The translations under genes were made by a program, and so were the position numbers. 21,610 bases of DNA, taken from positions 1 to 21,610 of the IMG/VR virus record IMGVR_UViG_3300025138_000443; one strand, written 5' to 3'. Below the pieces are notes generated by a model, which saw only the letters and a program-made list of their open reading frames with translations, had not been told where the DNA came from and ran no database searches. Shown one piece after another: positions 1 to 7,434 of this stretch (within the stretch, counting starts at the first letter, position 1; each line of letters begins with the position of its first letter). The DNA is from a virus.

Positions 1-1
1 A

Positions 2-268
2 GTTAATTATGCTGATGGTCAAAGTTTTGCTACAATGATTGACGGAGCTCCAGCATCAGTCGGTCTAACAATAAACTTTACTGAAACATCAACATTAACT
101 AGAGATAAATTTAAAAGTAAGTCTGCAGCGTATACTAATATCGGTACTGATCAGAGAGAACAATCTCAAGAAGGTGGTAGTGATTTAGTTACTACAGATG
201 ATGGAGCTCTTGTTATATCGCAAGCAGCAAAAGCGGCAGAAGAAGCAGCAGCTGCTGAGGAAGAATAA
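2..268 (+). CDS. Tail-tube cap / baseplate junction protein, gp48-like, C-terminal fragment
   Basis: The reading frame is open from base 2 to a TAA at 266-268, so this is the 3' end of a gene that begins before the window. The visible 88 residues contain DGAPASVGLTINFTE followed by a TLTRDKF segment. This resembles the C-terminal 'DG.P.s..l.l.F.E...lt.d' signature of T4-type baseplate-tail tube proteins (gp48; gp54 is the alternative). In T4 these proteins sit on top of the hub and start tail-tube polymerisation. After this core comes a hydrophilic tail of about 45 residues ending in an Ala/Glu-rich stretch (AAKAAEEAAAAEEE), probably helical and disordered. The gene overlaps the gp53 start by one base (TAATG), as expected for a co-translated baseplate operon. 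Family assignment rests on the short signature and on gene order, so choosing gp48 over gp54 is inference. Confidence 0.6.
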   Translation, partial: VNYADGQSFATMIDGAPASVGLTINFTETSTLTRDKFKSKSAAYTNIGTDQREQSQEGGSDLVTTDDGALVISQAAKAAEEAAAAEEE

Positions 269-1008
269 TGGCCAAAGGATTTTTTAAACAAATACCGAAC
301 ATTCAATATGATTTCAAAAGTGATGGAAAACTTTTCCAAGCTAAAGATTTATTTCGTAAAGTATCTACTTGGAGTTATTTACAAGAAGGCGTTTCTGGTT
401 ATAGTTATTATCGTGTAACCGAAGGTGAAAGACCTGATGTAGTTGCTTCAAAATTATATGGCGATTCAACATTATATTGGACATTCTTTTTAGTCAATGA
501 AAATTTACAAGACTTCAATGATTGGCCAAAGTCAGGTCAACTACTTCATAAATTTATTAGTAGAAAATATTCAGGTACAGTTTTAGGTGCATCGACATCA
601 ACAGATATTATATCATTCAATCATTCAACAAATATTTCAAGTAAATTTCAACTTGGTGAAAAAGTAACACAAGCTTCATCAGGAGCATTTGGGTTTGTTA
701 CTAAAATTGATCCAACGAATAATAGAATTGTATTAAATAGTGTTACAGGTACATTTACAAATAGTTCAGTTATAGGTAGTGATTCAGAAAAAAGTTTTAC
801 AGTTACTTCGGTAGTTACAGAGAAAGATGTCGCACATCATTATACAGATTCAAAAGGTTTATTAACTACAGTTGCAACAGGTAATACATTAGTTTCAAAT
901 GAACAATATGAAAGAAACTTGAATGAAGATAAATTCTTAATTCGAGTTATAGAAAGTAAATACATTGACAAGGTGGTAACTGAATTTAATAGATTAGTTA
1001 GAGATTAA
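268..1008 (+). CDS. 53: Baseplate wedge protein gp53
   Basis: 246 aa. The N-terminal half matches the gp53 pattern: an FPxIxYD-like opening (IPNIQYDF), a DLFRKV segment, then YYRVTEGERPDVVASKLYGDSTLYWTFFLVN. This LysM-like fold region in T4 gp53 clamps wedges to each other and to the hub. The C-terminal part (about 190-246, SNEQYERNLNEDKFLIRVIESKYIDKVVTEFNRLV) matches the helical C-terminus of the family. T4 gp53 is about 196 aa. The extra length is an insertion at about residues 110-175 (FQLGEKVTQASSGAFGFVTKI onward) that resembles a beta module also seen in the gp7-like, gp8 and DUF4815 proteins of this window. The start ATG shares one base with the preceding stop, and a GAGG Shine-Dalgarno lies at 257-260, which supports this start. 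Confidence 0.93.
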   Translation: MAKGFFKQIPNIQYDFKSDGKLFQAKDLFRKVSTWSYLQEGVSGYSYYRVTEGERPDVVASKLYGDSTLYWTFFLVNENLQDFNDWPKSGQLLHKFISRKYSGTVLGASTSTDIISFNHSTNISSKFQLGEKVTQASSGAFGFVTKIDPTNNRIVLNSVTGTFTNSSVIGSDSEKSFTVTSVVTEKDVAHHYTDSKGLLTTVATGNTLVSNEQYERNLNEDKFLIRVIESKYIDKVVTEFNRLVRD

Positions 1009-1010
1009 TT

Positions 1011-2471
1011 ATGGCCATAGGAATAGATAACTCTAAACCAGATAGTTACGAGTTAGAAATATTAACATTAGTAAATAATGAAGGTGAGGGATTTGATATT
1101 CGTGATCTTATGATTGAATGTGTATTAAACGAATCAATTAGACAAAATTTTTTAATGGGTCATTTAATTATAGGCGACTCAATTAACTTATTAGAAAATG
1201 CTAAACTCTTTGGTCAAGAATCATTACGATTGAGATTTAAACAACCTATGGGAATCAATGATGAAAGTGAAGATGAAGATGTAATTGATCAGGTTTTTAG
1301 AATTTATAAGATTGATAATGTAACAAGACTAGATGAAACAACTCAAGTATATCAATTATATTTTACCGCCAATGAGTTTGTAGAATCAAGAAGAACTAGA
1401 ATAAGTCAAGCATTCAGAGGCTCTATGACAGACATAGCAGCTCAGATAGCAGAAGATAATTTAGATATAATTAACAGTCCTATTAATAAAAAGTTAGAAC
1501 CCCATTTTGAAGTTAGAGAAAAATCTCAAGGTGATAATTATCATGTTGTGATTCCAAACTGGACGGTTAACTATACAATCAATTGGTTATGTTCTCAAGC
1601 TCAAGGTGTTGATGAGTCTTCCGGACTACAAGATTCGTTCTATTGGTATCAAACAGCTAACGGTGGGTATAGAATTCAATCAATAGCTAGTATGATGCGA
1701 GTAAACTACGCTGGTGAAAGACCATTCATATATTCACAAGCGTTGGCGAGTGAAGATGTAAAAAATACACCAGTAGATGCTACAGAGAATATAATTGGTG
1801 TTAGTAGAAGAATATTAGCATACACTATTAGTTCTCATGCTAATATATTAGAAGCTACAGTCAAAGGTTTATTTGGTTCAAAACAAACTACTATAAATAA
1901 TACATATCAATTCTTTACAGAAAAGTCATATAGTTTTCTAGAAAAGTTTTATGGTGGACAATCACAAGCCATAGAACAACATCCATTTGTTAGAACACAA
2001 CCAGAGACATTACATATCGGAGAAGCTGCAGATATCGGAGATGTAACTATTTCGGGATCCAAAGAAGGTAAAGGTATTGGTTCATATCAAGATGCGATGC
2101 ACATAGTCACTAGTGATGCCTCGTTTGTTAATGATGAAGCTAATAATATTCATCAAGCTAATCATCAAATACATTTAGGTGCTCATCAATTCAGAGCAGC
2201 GACAAGTCAATTACTAGATTACTATACAGTTGATTTAGTACTATCAGCAAGAACAGATATATCAGTAGGTCAACTAATTAATTTAGATATTCCTGCAACA
2301 AGAGCTGGGGAAGATGTGGTAGAACCAAAGTTTTATAATGGTAATCATTTAATAACTCATTGTCAATGGGTTCTTAGTCCTGATGCATGTGCTTTAAATG
2401 TTAAGTGTATTAAAGATTCAGTTATCAATAATATTGAAACAACAGAAATAGAGTATGGAGAAAGTGTATAA
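1011..2471 (+). CDS. Baseplate hub protein, gp27-like
   Basis: 486 aa. The N-terminus (SYELEILTLVNNEGEGFDIRDLMIEC...NESIRQNFLMGHLIIGDSINLLE) and the segment VFRIYKIDNVTRLDETTQVYQLYFTANEFVES look like the paired beta domains of gp27/gpD-type hub proteins, which form the trimeric cup joining the tail tube to the spike. The C-terminus (SVGQLINLDIPA...YNGNHLITHCQWVLS) resembles the final hub domain, in which a 'G..v.l.ip' strand is followed by a 'G.yli....h' strand. The next gene encodes the OB-fold spike that binds gp27 in T4, which supports the hub role. T4 gp27 is 391 aa and lies in a different cluster from gene 5. No strong Shine-Dalgarno precedes the start, which lies two bases after the gp53 stop. 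The hub call is firm; exact orthology to gp27 is inference. Confidence 0.72.
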   Translation: MAIGIDNSKPDSYELEILTLVNNEGEGFDIRDLMIECVLNESIRQNFLMGHLIIGDSINLLENAKLFGQESLRLRFKQPMGINDESEDEDVIDQVFRIYKIDNVTRLDETTQVYQLYFTANEFVESRRTRISQAFRGSMTDIAAQIAEDNLDIINSPINKKLEPHFEVREKSQGDNYHVVIPNWTVNYTINWLCSQAQGVDESSGLQDSFYWYQTANGGYRIQSIASMMRVNYAGERPFIYSQALASEDVKNTPVDATENIIGVSRRILAYTISSHANILEATVKGLFGSKQTTINNTYQFFTEKSYSFLEKFYGGQSQAIEQHPFVRTQPETLHIGEAADIGDVTISGSKEGKGIGSYQDAMHIVTSDASFVNDEANNIHQANHQIHLGAHQFRAATSQLLDYYTVDLVLSARTDISVGQLINLDIPATRAGEDVVEPKFYNGNHLITHCQWVLSPDACALNVKCIKDSVINNIETTEIEYGESV

Positions 2472-3514
2472 TGCAACAAGGTAAAACAGGATTTATTTGG
2501 TTCACTGGTGTAATTGAAGATAGGAATGATCCGTTATTTCAGAATAGAGTTCGTGTAAGAATTCATGGATCACACACATGGGATAAACAAAAAATAGCTA
2601 CACCTGATCTCCCGTGGTCTCAAGTTCTGATGCCGGTTACTACACCGTCATTATCTGGCCTAGGAACTTCACATCATGGTTTAGTTGAAGGTTCTTCTGT
2701 TATGGGATTCTACAGAGATAGTGAACAGATGCAAGATGCTGTAGTTATAGGTTCGTTTACTGGAGTTGGAGTTGACTATCATAGAATAGATGAAACGATA
2801 GACTCAAAAGGTAATCGTACATTTACAGAAGTTAAAAGATCAGCTGATGAAGGATTTAATGATCCTCGTCTATCTTCTTCTTCTGATTATAACGGCAAAC
2901 CTGACGGACCAAATCCAAAACATATCAATAGAAATTATGGACTTACTCTAGGATTAGATAACTCACCAAGAAGATCGGGTGAAACATCTGGAGAGTCATA
3001 TCCAAAAACAGAATATCTTTTATCTTCTAGTGTCAATGTCTTAGCTAGAAACTATGATGACAAAACATATCCTGTAATTAACTTAGTTAACGGTGAAGGT
3101 AAACAAGAATCTTCTAGTAGTCTTTTAGGTACTCTTAGAACTGTTGGTGCATTTATTCTTGGTCTAGACTCTGGAACACCTATACGACATATCAATCCCA
3201 AATATCCATTCAATCATGTTCATGAAACAGAATCAGGTCATGTATTAGAATTAGATGATACACCAGACTTTGAAAGAATACATTTATATCACAGAACAGG
3301 TACAAGAGTAGAGATTGATAAAGACGGAAGTTATGTAGAGAAAGTCGTTAAAGATAAGTACTCAGTTGTACTAGGAGATGATACAGTTACTATAAGTGGT
3401 GATGTAACAGTCAACATTACAGGAGACGCTGACATATCAGTTGGAGGTGAAACTAATATAACATCTAAAGGTAATATCTCAATGATAGCACCAAAGATTA
3501 AATTAAACGGATAA
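2471..3514 (+). CDS. 5: Baseplate central spike gp5, OB-fold plus beta-helix, no lysozyme domain
   Basis: 347 aa. Residues 1 to about 105 form the gp5/VgrG-type OB-fold: FTGVIEDRNDPLFQNRVRVRIHG, then LPWSQVLMP and GSSVMGFYRDSEQMQDAVVIGSF. In T4 this domain binds the gp27 cup. The C-terminal 60 residues carry the short-period V-x-G/I-x-G pattern of a triple-stranded beta-helix needle (VTISGDVTVNITGDADISVGG...). Before it lies a conserved ESGHVLELDDTPDFERIHLYHRTGTRVEIDKDGS segment, typical of the transition into VgrG/gp5 needles. T4 gp5 is 575 aa with a central lysozyme domain. Here the middle (about 105-230) is Ser/Gly/Asn-rich and shows no lysozyme catalytic pattern. The gene overlaps the hub gene and the next gene by one base each (TAATG), and a GGAG lies at 2457-2460. 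Confidence 0.88.
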   Translation: MQQGKTGFIWFTGVIEDRNDPLFQNRVRVRIHGSHTWDKQKIATPDLPWSQVLMPVTTPSLSGLGTSHHGLVEGSSVMGFYRDSEQMQDAVVIGSFTGVGVDYHRIDETIDSKGNRTFTEVKRSADEGFNDPRLSSSSDYNGKPDGPNPKHINRNYGLTLGLDNSPRRSGETSGESYPKTEYLLSSSVNVLARNYDDKTYPVINLVNGEGKQESSSSLLGTLRTVGAFILGLDSGTPIRHINPKYPFNHVHETESGHVLELDDTPDFERIHLYHRTGTRVEIDKDGSYVEKVVKDKYSVVLGDDTVTISGDVTVNITGDADISVGGETNITSKGNISMIAPKIKLNG

Positions 3515-4596
3515 TGATTTCTTCTACATTTAAAGTTGCTCCGATAACTGTACCACAAATTAGTTGTCCAGAAGTTATACTACCAACTAAAGCAGATTTA
3601 GTTAATATGTTTAGTCAGTTAGCGAATCTACCTTCTCAACTTATAGCATCTGGACAAGCAGAAGCTGGTAAACAAATTCAAGATATTCTAGATGCAGTCC
3701 GAGAACTATTATCAATCTATGATCCTAATTTTAAAGGATTGTCGATACCTGAAATAGAATGGGAGATAATGATAACTAGATTGGTTCAAGATTACCCTAT
3801 GTATGTTCAACAAAAGTTCTTAGAGTTAATCGGTAAATTGACTCCTATAAATTTTGTAATTAATGTTTTAGGTATATCGATTGATATATTAAAAATATTT
3901 ACACCTGAAGAAATAGCTAATATCAAAAATCAAATAGTTCAAGAAGTAGACAAGTTTTGGTCTTTGTTACCGGAAGCATATAGACTATTCGGTGGTGACT
4001 ATGGGTTAGAATCTCCTGAACTAAAAGCAGAAACAATCTGGTCATACATTCGTAGTAAGATTAATGGAGGTATGACAGGATTATTAACAGACGCGTTTCA
4101 AGCTTTGATTAAACTATTTAAAGATATATGGGATGCATTAGGTCTACCTAATATTCCTCTTCCCCTAGCCGATCTAAATGTAGAATCAATATTACAAACT
4201 ATTATCGATGCATGGAAAAAGAAAGTAGAACAAGGTAAAGCTACATATAATGATTTGATAGAAGAACTGAAAGCTATTCAGTTAGCTGGGTTTGATTTAG
4301 TATCATTGATAGGTGGTGAGATTAGTGAATCTATAGTATCAGCTGAAAGACAAATAGAAAGACTAATAGAAGGTGCTAGAGATTTTGCTGTTAATTGGCC
4401 TAGATACTTACTTATAAAATGGATGGAAAAAGTAACAGCATTCTTCGAAGCAATTGGGTTGGGTGGTATTGTACAATGGATAACATTTACATTTTGTGAT
4501 TTTTGTAATCTCATAGGAATACCTAAGACAATCGATTTAAGTTTTTCAAAAGATATAACAATTAGTACAGCAAATACATCTGTACTTCCGACATAA
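3514..4596 (+). CDS. Unrecognised helical structural-region protein, 360 aa
   Basis: I do not recognise this family. The start overlaps the gp5 stop (TAATG). The N-terminus is Pro/Ile/Val-rich (VAPITVPQISCPEVILPTKADL). From about residue 25 the sequence looks almost entirely alpha-helical, with long amphipathic and several strongly hydrophobic stretches (for example INFVINVLGISIDILKIF and GMTGLLTDAFQALIKLF). Residues 215-290 (SILQTIIDAWKKKVEQG... to SAERQIERLIEGARDF) look like a coiled coil. Near the C-terminus is a CDFC pair followed by IGIPKTIDLSF. No catalytic motif or signal peptide is evident. It lies between the spike and gp25, so a hub-associated or baseplate assembly role is possible. 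The hydrophobic helices could instead suit a protein that contacts or enters the host membrane. Both ideas are inference. Confidence 0.8.
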   Translation: MISSTFKVAPITVPQISCPEVILPTKADLVNMFSQLANLPSQLIASGQAEAGKQIQDILDAVRELLSIYDPNFKGLSIPEIEWEIMITRLVQDYPMYVQQKFLELIGKLTPINFVINVLGISIDILKIFTPEEIANIKNQIVQEVDKFWSLLPEAYRLFGGDYGLESPELKAETIWSYIRSKINGGMTGLLTDAFQALIKLFKDIWDALGLPNIPLPLADLNVESILQTIIDAWKKKVEQGKATYNDLIEELKAIQLAGFDLVSLIGGEISESIVSAERQIERLIEGARDFAVNWPRYLLIKWMEKVTAFFEAIGLGGIVQWITFTFCDFCNLIGIPKTIDLSFSKDITISTANTSVLPT

Positions 4597-4605
4597 ATAA
4601 CTATA
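4593..4605 (+). promoter_or_regulatory. Candidate T4-type late promoter before gene 25
   Basis: ATAAATAACTATA lies across the stop of the 360-aa gene and ends at the A of the gene 25 ATG. It contains seven of the eight bases of the T4 late element TATAAATA (here CATAAATA). The same 13 bases recur at 11910-11922 before gene 8. If the T4 spacing (element at -13 to -6) holds, transcription would begin at the gene 25 start codon itself. AT-rich DNA produces such motifs by chance, so this is a candidate only. Confidence 0.4.
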
Positions 4606-5018
4606 TGGCACAGTTTAATAGTAAGAATCAAAGTTCAAGAGTAGCTCGTAGATGGTTTAGTGACATTGATGTTAATATGACTTTGCATCCTGAAAGTGGT
4701 GATGTAACATTAAAGTATGATATCAATTCAATTAAAAGATCAGTAAGAAATTTATTATCTACTAACTTATATGAAAGACCATTCAAACCTAGTTTAGGTG
4801 TTGACTTGAGAGGTATGTTATTTGAATTGTCTACAACTGATTCTGATATATTAGAAGACGATATTAAATCAGTTATAAACAAATTTGAACCGAGAGCTAA
4901 GATTTCTAGTGTGGTGTCTTTTTTAGAAGGTAATAGTCTAGATGTATCAATGATGTTTACTATACAAAACGATCCAGCACCACATGAAATAAATATAACA
5001 TTACAGAGAGTACGATAA
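4605..5018 (+). CDS. 25: Baseplate wedge protein gp25
   Basis: 137 aa, close to the 132 aa of T4 gp25. It has the gp25/lysozyme-like fold signature: RRWFSDIDVNMTLHPESGDV at the N-terminus, DINSIKRSVRNLLSTNLYERPFKPSLGVDLRGMLFE in the centre with the conserved E-R-P (EPR-type) core, and a C-terminal beta strand region (FEPRAKISSVVSFLEG...). In contractile tails gp25 joins the gp6 dimer and gp53 to form the wedge core and helps start sheath assembly. Despite the fold name, no enzymatic activity is expected. The next gene, 6, overlaps the stop by one base, which matches the physical gp25-gp6 partnership. No Shine-Dalgarno is visible: the start is preceded by ACATAAATAACTAT. Confidence 0.94.
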   Translation: MAQFNSKNQSSRVARRWFSDIDVNMTLHPESGDVTLKYDINSIKRSVRNLLSTNLYERPFKPSLGVDLRGMLFELSTTDSDILEDDIKSVINKFEPRAKISSVVSFLEGNSLDVSMMFTIQNDPAPHEINITLQRVR

Positions 5019-6886
5019 TGGCAACAATAAACAGTTCAAATATTAATATAACAGATTTAGATTTTGATGATGTATCATCAAGTTTAAAAGAATATCTTAA
5101 AGGACAAACAGAATTAAAAGATTATAATTTTGAAGGATCTAATCTAGCAACTCTTATTGATCTGTTAGCTTATTCAGCTCATACTTCAGCGTTCAACGCG
5201 AACATGGTTGCTTCAGAGATGTTCTTAGACACAGCACAGATTAGAAAGAATGTTGTATCAAGAGCAAAAGAATTAGGATACACACCGTCATCAAGAACTG
5301 CAGCTAAAGCATCTTTTGATTTGACAGTTAAATCTCCTACAATAGGAGGACAAACACCTTCGTCATTAACAATTAACAGAGGTCATGAATTTACAACAGT
5401 ATTTGACGGTACTTCTTATACATTTATTTCTTTAGACAATAAAACAATTACTCCTGTCGGAGCAACATTCACTTTTAATAATTTAGATGTTTACCAAGGT
5501 AGTTTAACTTCTGATATTTATAGATACGATAATCAAGTTTCTAATCAAAGATTTTCATTATTAAATTCTAATATAGATACAACAACAATTAATATTAGTA
5601 TAACATCAAACAATACAGTTTCTACTTGGGCGAAAGCCGGTGATTTAACCGGTATTAATTCTAATTCACAAGTTTACTATCTTCAAGAAAATGATGAAGG
5701 ATTATTTGAAGTTTATTTTGGAGATGGAATAATAGGTGCATCCCCTAAAGACGGAGATCAAATTAGTATATCATATCTAGTTACAGATAACAACCACGCA
5801 AACGGAGCATCGGTATTTGGTATGGCCACTTCGATTGGTGGTAATTCAGATGTGTCATTTACTAATACAGTTAGTGCTTCAGGTGGTAAAGATATCGAAA
5901 CAACAGATCAAATTAAATTTTCTGCTTCTAAATTTTACACTTCACAAAATAGATTAGTAACAGTACAAGATTATAAAGCAAAGTTACAAGAATTATATCC
6001 TGGTGCAGATTCAATTGCTGTATGGGGTGGTGAAGATAATGATCCTGTCCAATACGGTAAAGTATTTGTTGCACTCAAACCTTCTCAGTATTCAAACAAT
6101 TTAACATCAGCTGAAAAATCAATTCTAAAAACTGATCTTTCTAAGTTAAGTATATTAACAGTAAGACCTGAAATTGTTGATGCTGAAATACTACAGATTC
6201 TTGTAGATTGTAATTTCAAATATGATCCCACAAAGACATCACAAACTTTATCAGCTTTAGAAACATTAGTGATGGCATCAATTATATCTTATGATGATAA
6301 TCAACTCTCAGGATTTGATACATTGTTTAGACATTCACAATTAACAGCTCAAATAGATAATACTGAAATTTCATTATTATCAAACATTACTAATGTTAAA
6401 CTAAGAAAAAATTATGTAGCTGTAACTGATGGTACAAAATCATCAATTAAATTAGACTTTGGTAATGCTTTATACAACCCACACGCAGGACACAATATGT
6501 CTGGTGGAGGAGTATTCACATCAACAGGATTCTTTATTTCTGGTGATGCTAATAATTATTTTTATGATGATGACGGTAATGGTAATATAAGAAAATATTA
6601 TCTAGACGGATCAACAAGAGTATACGCTGATAACACAGCGGGTACTATAATATATTCAACTGGTGTAGTCAGTATTAATTCAGAGACATATAGTTCTACT
6701 TCTAATACAGACTCATCTATAGATTTCACAATTATTCCTAGTTCAAATGATGTAGTGTCAACTAGGAATCAGTTGTTGGATATTACCGCTTCTGAAATAT
6801 CTGTTACAGGTGTATCGGATACAGTAGCGAGTGGTGAAACGAGTGCTGGAGTGGGTTATACGACCTCATCTAGTTACTCCTCATAA
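5018..6886 (+). CDS. 6: Baseplate wedge protein gp6 (baseplate J-like)
   Basis: 622 aa, similar to T4 gp6 (660 aa). The N-terminus (DLDFDDVSSSLKEYLKGQTELKDYNFEGSN, then LATLIDLLAYSAHTSAFNANMVASEMFLDTAQIRKNV) is the classic gp6 opening. At about residues 225-270, EVYFGDGIIGASPKDGDQISISYLVT.....NGAS is the conserved gp6/J-type core. At about 312-358, TVQDYKAKLQELYPGADSIAVWGGEDN...YGKVFVALKP forms the gp6 C-terminal region. gp6 dimers build the continuous ring of the baseplate wedges and drive its opening on infection. The last 130 residues (from about 490: GGGVFTSTGFFISGD... DDDGNGNIRKYYLDGSTRVYADNTAGTIIYSTGVV) form an extra beta-rich domain and a Ser/Thr-rich tail. Similar extensions occur, as I recall, in marine T4-like gp6 proteins. 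Confidence 0.93.
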   Translation: MATINSSNINITDLDFDDVSSSLKEYLKGQTELKDYNFEGSNLATLIDLLAYSAHTSAFNANMVASEMFLDTAQIRKNVVSRAKELGYTPSSRTAAKASFDLTVKSPTIGGQTPSSLTINRGHEFTTVFDGTSYTFISLDNKTITPVGATFTFNNLDVYQGSLTSDIYRYDNQVSNQRFSLLNSNIDTTTINISITSNNTVSTWAKAGDLTGINSNSQVYYLQENDEGLFEVYFGDGIIGASPKDGDQISISYLVTDNNHANGASVFGMATSIGGNSDVSFTNTVSASGGKDIETTDQIKFSASKFYTSQNRLVTVQDYKAKLQELYPGADSIAVWGGEDNDPVQYGKVFVALKPSQYSNNLTSAEKSILKTDLSKLSILTVRPEIVDAEILQILVDCNFKYDPTKTSQTLSALETLVMASIISYDDNQLSGFDTLFRHSQLTAQIDNTEISLLSNITNVKLRKNYVAVTDGTKSSIKLDFGNALYNPHAGHNMSGGGVFTSTGFFISGDANNYFYDDDGNGNIRKYYLDGSTRVYADNTAGTIIYSTGVVSINSETYSSTSNTDSSIDFTIIPSSNDVVSTRNQLLDITASEISVTGVSDTVASGETSAGVGYTTSSSYSS

Positions 6887-6889
6887 TGA

Positions 6890-6907
6890 TTCATGTATAT
6901 GCATGAA
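6890..6907 (+). other. Small hairpin in the gp6 - 153-aa gene spacer
   Basis: TTCATG at 6890-6895 pairs perfectly with CATGAA at 6902-6907 around a TATATG loop. It lies just after the gene 6 stop. It could stabilise the upstream mRNA 3' end or form part of a processing site. The pairing is seen in the sequence; any function is inferred. Confidence 0.4.
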
Positions 6908-6915
6908 GTAAAATT

Positions 6916-6929
6916 CCCCAATTTCGGGG
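6916..6929 (+). terminator. Short GC hairpin, possible weak terminator
   Basis: CCCC (6916-6919) pairs with GGGG (6926-6929) around AATTTC. It is the most GC-dense spot in an otherwise AT-rich spacer. The four-base stem is short and is followed by TTCAAATAATG rather than a U-run, so intrinsic termination would be weak. It may act as an RNA stability or attenuation element between gene 6 and the strongly initiated 153-aa gene. Confidence 0.35.
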
Positions 6930-6948
6930 TTCAAATAATGCTAATAAT

Positions 6949-6953
6949 AGGAG
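6949..6953 (+). promoter_or_regulatory. Strong ribosome binding site of the 153-aa gene
   Basis: AGGAG lies nine bases before the ATG at 6963. It is the best Shine-Dalgarno match in the window; most neighbouring genes have weak or no match. This suggests the small protein is made in higher copy number than its neighbours. Confidence 0.6.
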
Positions 6954-6962
6954 AAACTAAAA

Positions 6963-7424
6963 ATGGCAGATAAAAAAATAACGGCGCTTACCGATTTAAG
7001 CACAAGCGTAGCAGGTGAAGACTTGTTGCATGTAATTGACGATCCTTCTGGAACTCCAGTAAACAAGAAATTGACTGTAGCTAATTTACTTAACTACATA
7101 CCAACATTCTTGGCTTTTGCTCAAGCAGAACAAGCTTTAACAGGTGCTGGTGCAGCAGATGTTACTTCTGCAGTTACGGCGTTTACTACTGATGGTGATA
7201 ACTCAGGTAACAACGCAGTTACTTTAGCAGCAGGAACATCAGGACAGATTAAAATTCTTTACACTAAAGTAGAGACTTCATCTGGTCAAACAACAGTAGT
7301 CACACCGGCAGCATTTGCTAACGGATCAACATTGACTTTTGATGCAGTTGGTGATGCAGCTATATTGTACTACAACGGCTCTACATGGGTTTGTTTAGCA
7401 CAACAAGGTGTCGCAATAGCGTAA
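6963..7424 (+). CDS. Small stand-alone adaptor-like virion protein, 153 aa
   Basis: 153 aa. Residues 1 to about 48 ([23 protein letters not shown] followed by [17 protein letters not shown]) match a motif I associate with the N-termini of phage tail-fibre and virion proteins: 'KIsaLt.lt....gDll.vvD......tkkitv.nLl'. The rest ([40 protein letters not shown]...[27 protein letters not shown]) looks like a small all-beta domain of the kind that often ends such proteins. It has its own 76-base leader with two hairpins and a strong Shine-Dalgarno, unlike its tightly packed neighbours. It sits between genes 6 and 7. Likely roles are an abundant virion decoration or a fibre-attachment protein. I cannot name a gene, and the role is inferred. 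Confidence 0.75.
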   Translation: MADKKITALTDLSTSVAGEDLLHVIDDPSGTPVNKKLTVANLLNYIPTFLAFAQAEQALTGAGAADVTSAVTAFTTDGDNSGNNAVTLAAGTSGQIKILYTKVETSSGQTTVVTPAAFANGSTLTFDAVGDAAILYYNGSTWVCLAQQGVAIA

Positions 7425-7427
7425 ATA
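7420..7427 (+). promoter_or_regulatory. Candidate T4-type late promoter before the gp7-like gene
   Basis: CGTAAATA overlaps the stop of the 153-aa gene and matches six of eight bases of TATAAATA. It is followed by ATATATTATG. With T4 spacing, transcription would start about two bases before the ATG at 7435, a gene with no Shine-Dalgarno. This is a weaker match than the elements at 4593 and 11909. Confidence 0.28.
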
Positions 7428-7434
7428 ATATATT

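Noticed and set aside
1892-1899. Exact TATAAATA inside the hub gene
   Set aside because: It matches the late promoter element but lies deep in coding sequence, without the downstream ACTATA shared by the intergenic copies. An 8-mer of A/T is expected a few times by chance in DNA this AT-rich.
3331-3558. Antisense open frame of 75 codons over the gp5 needle region
   Set aside because: It lies opposite a confidently assigned gene, its product resembles no family I know, and all neighbouring genes run on the + strand. It is a shadow of the repetitive codons.
4278-4882. Antisense open frames of 117 and 84 codons over the 360-aa gene and gp25
   Set aside because: They overlap coding regions with clear coupling and family signatures on the other strand; no independent support.
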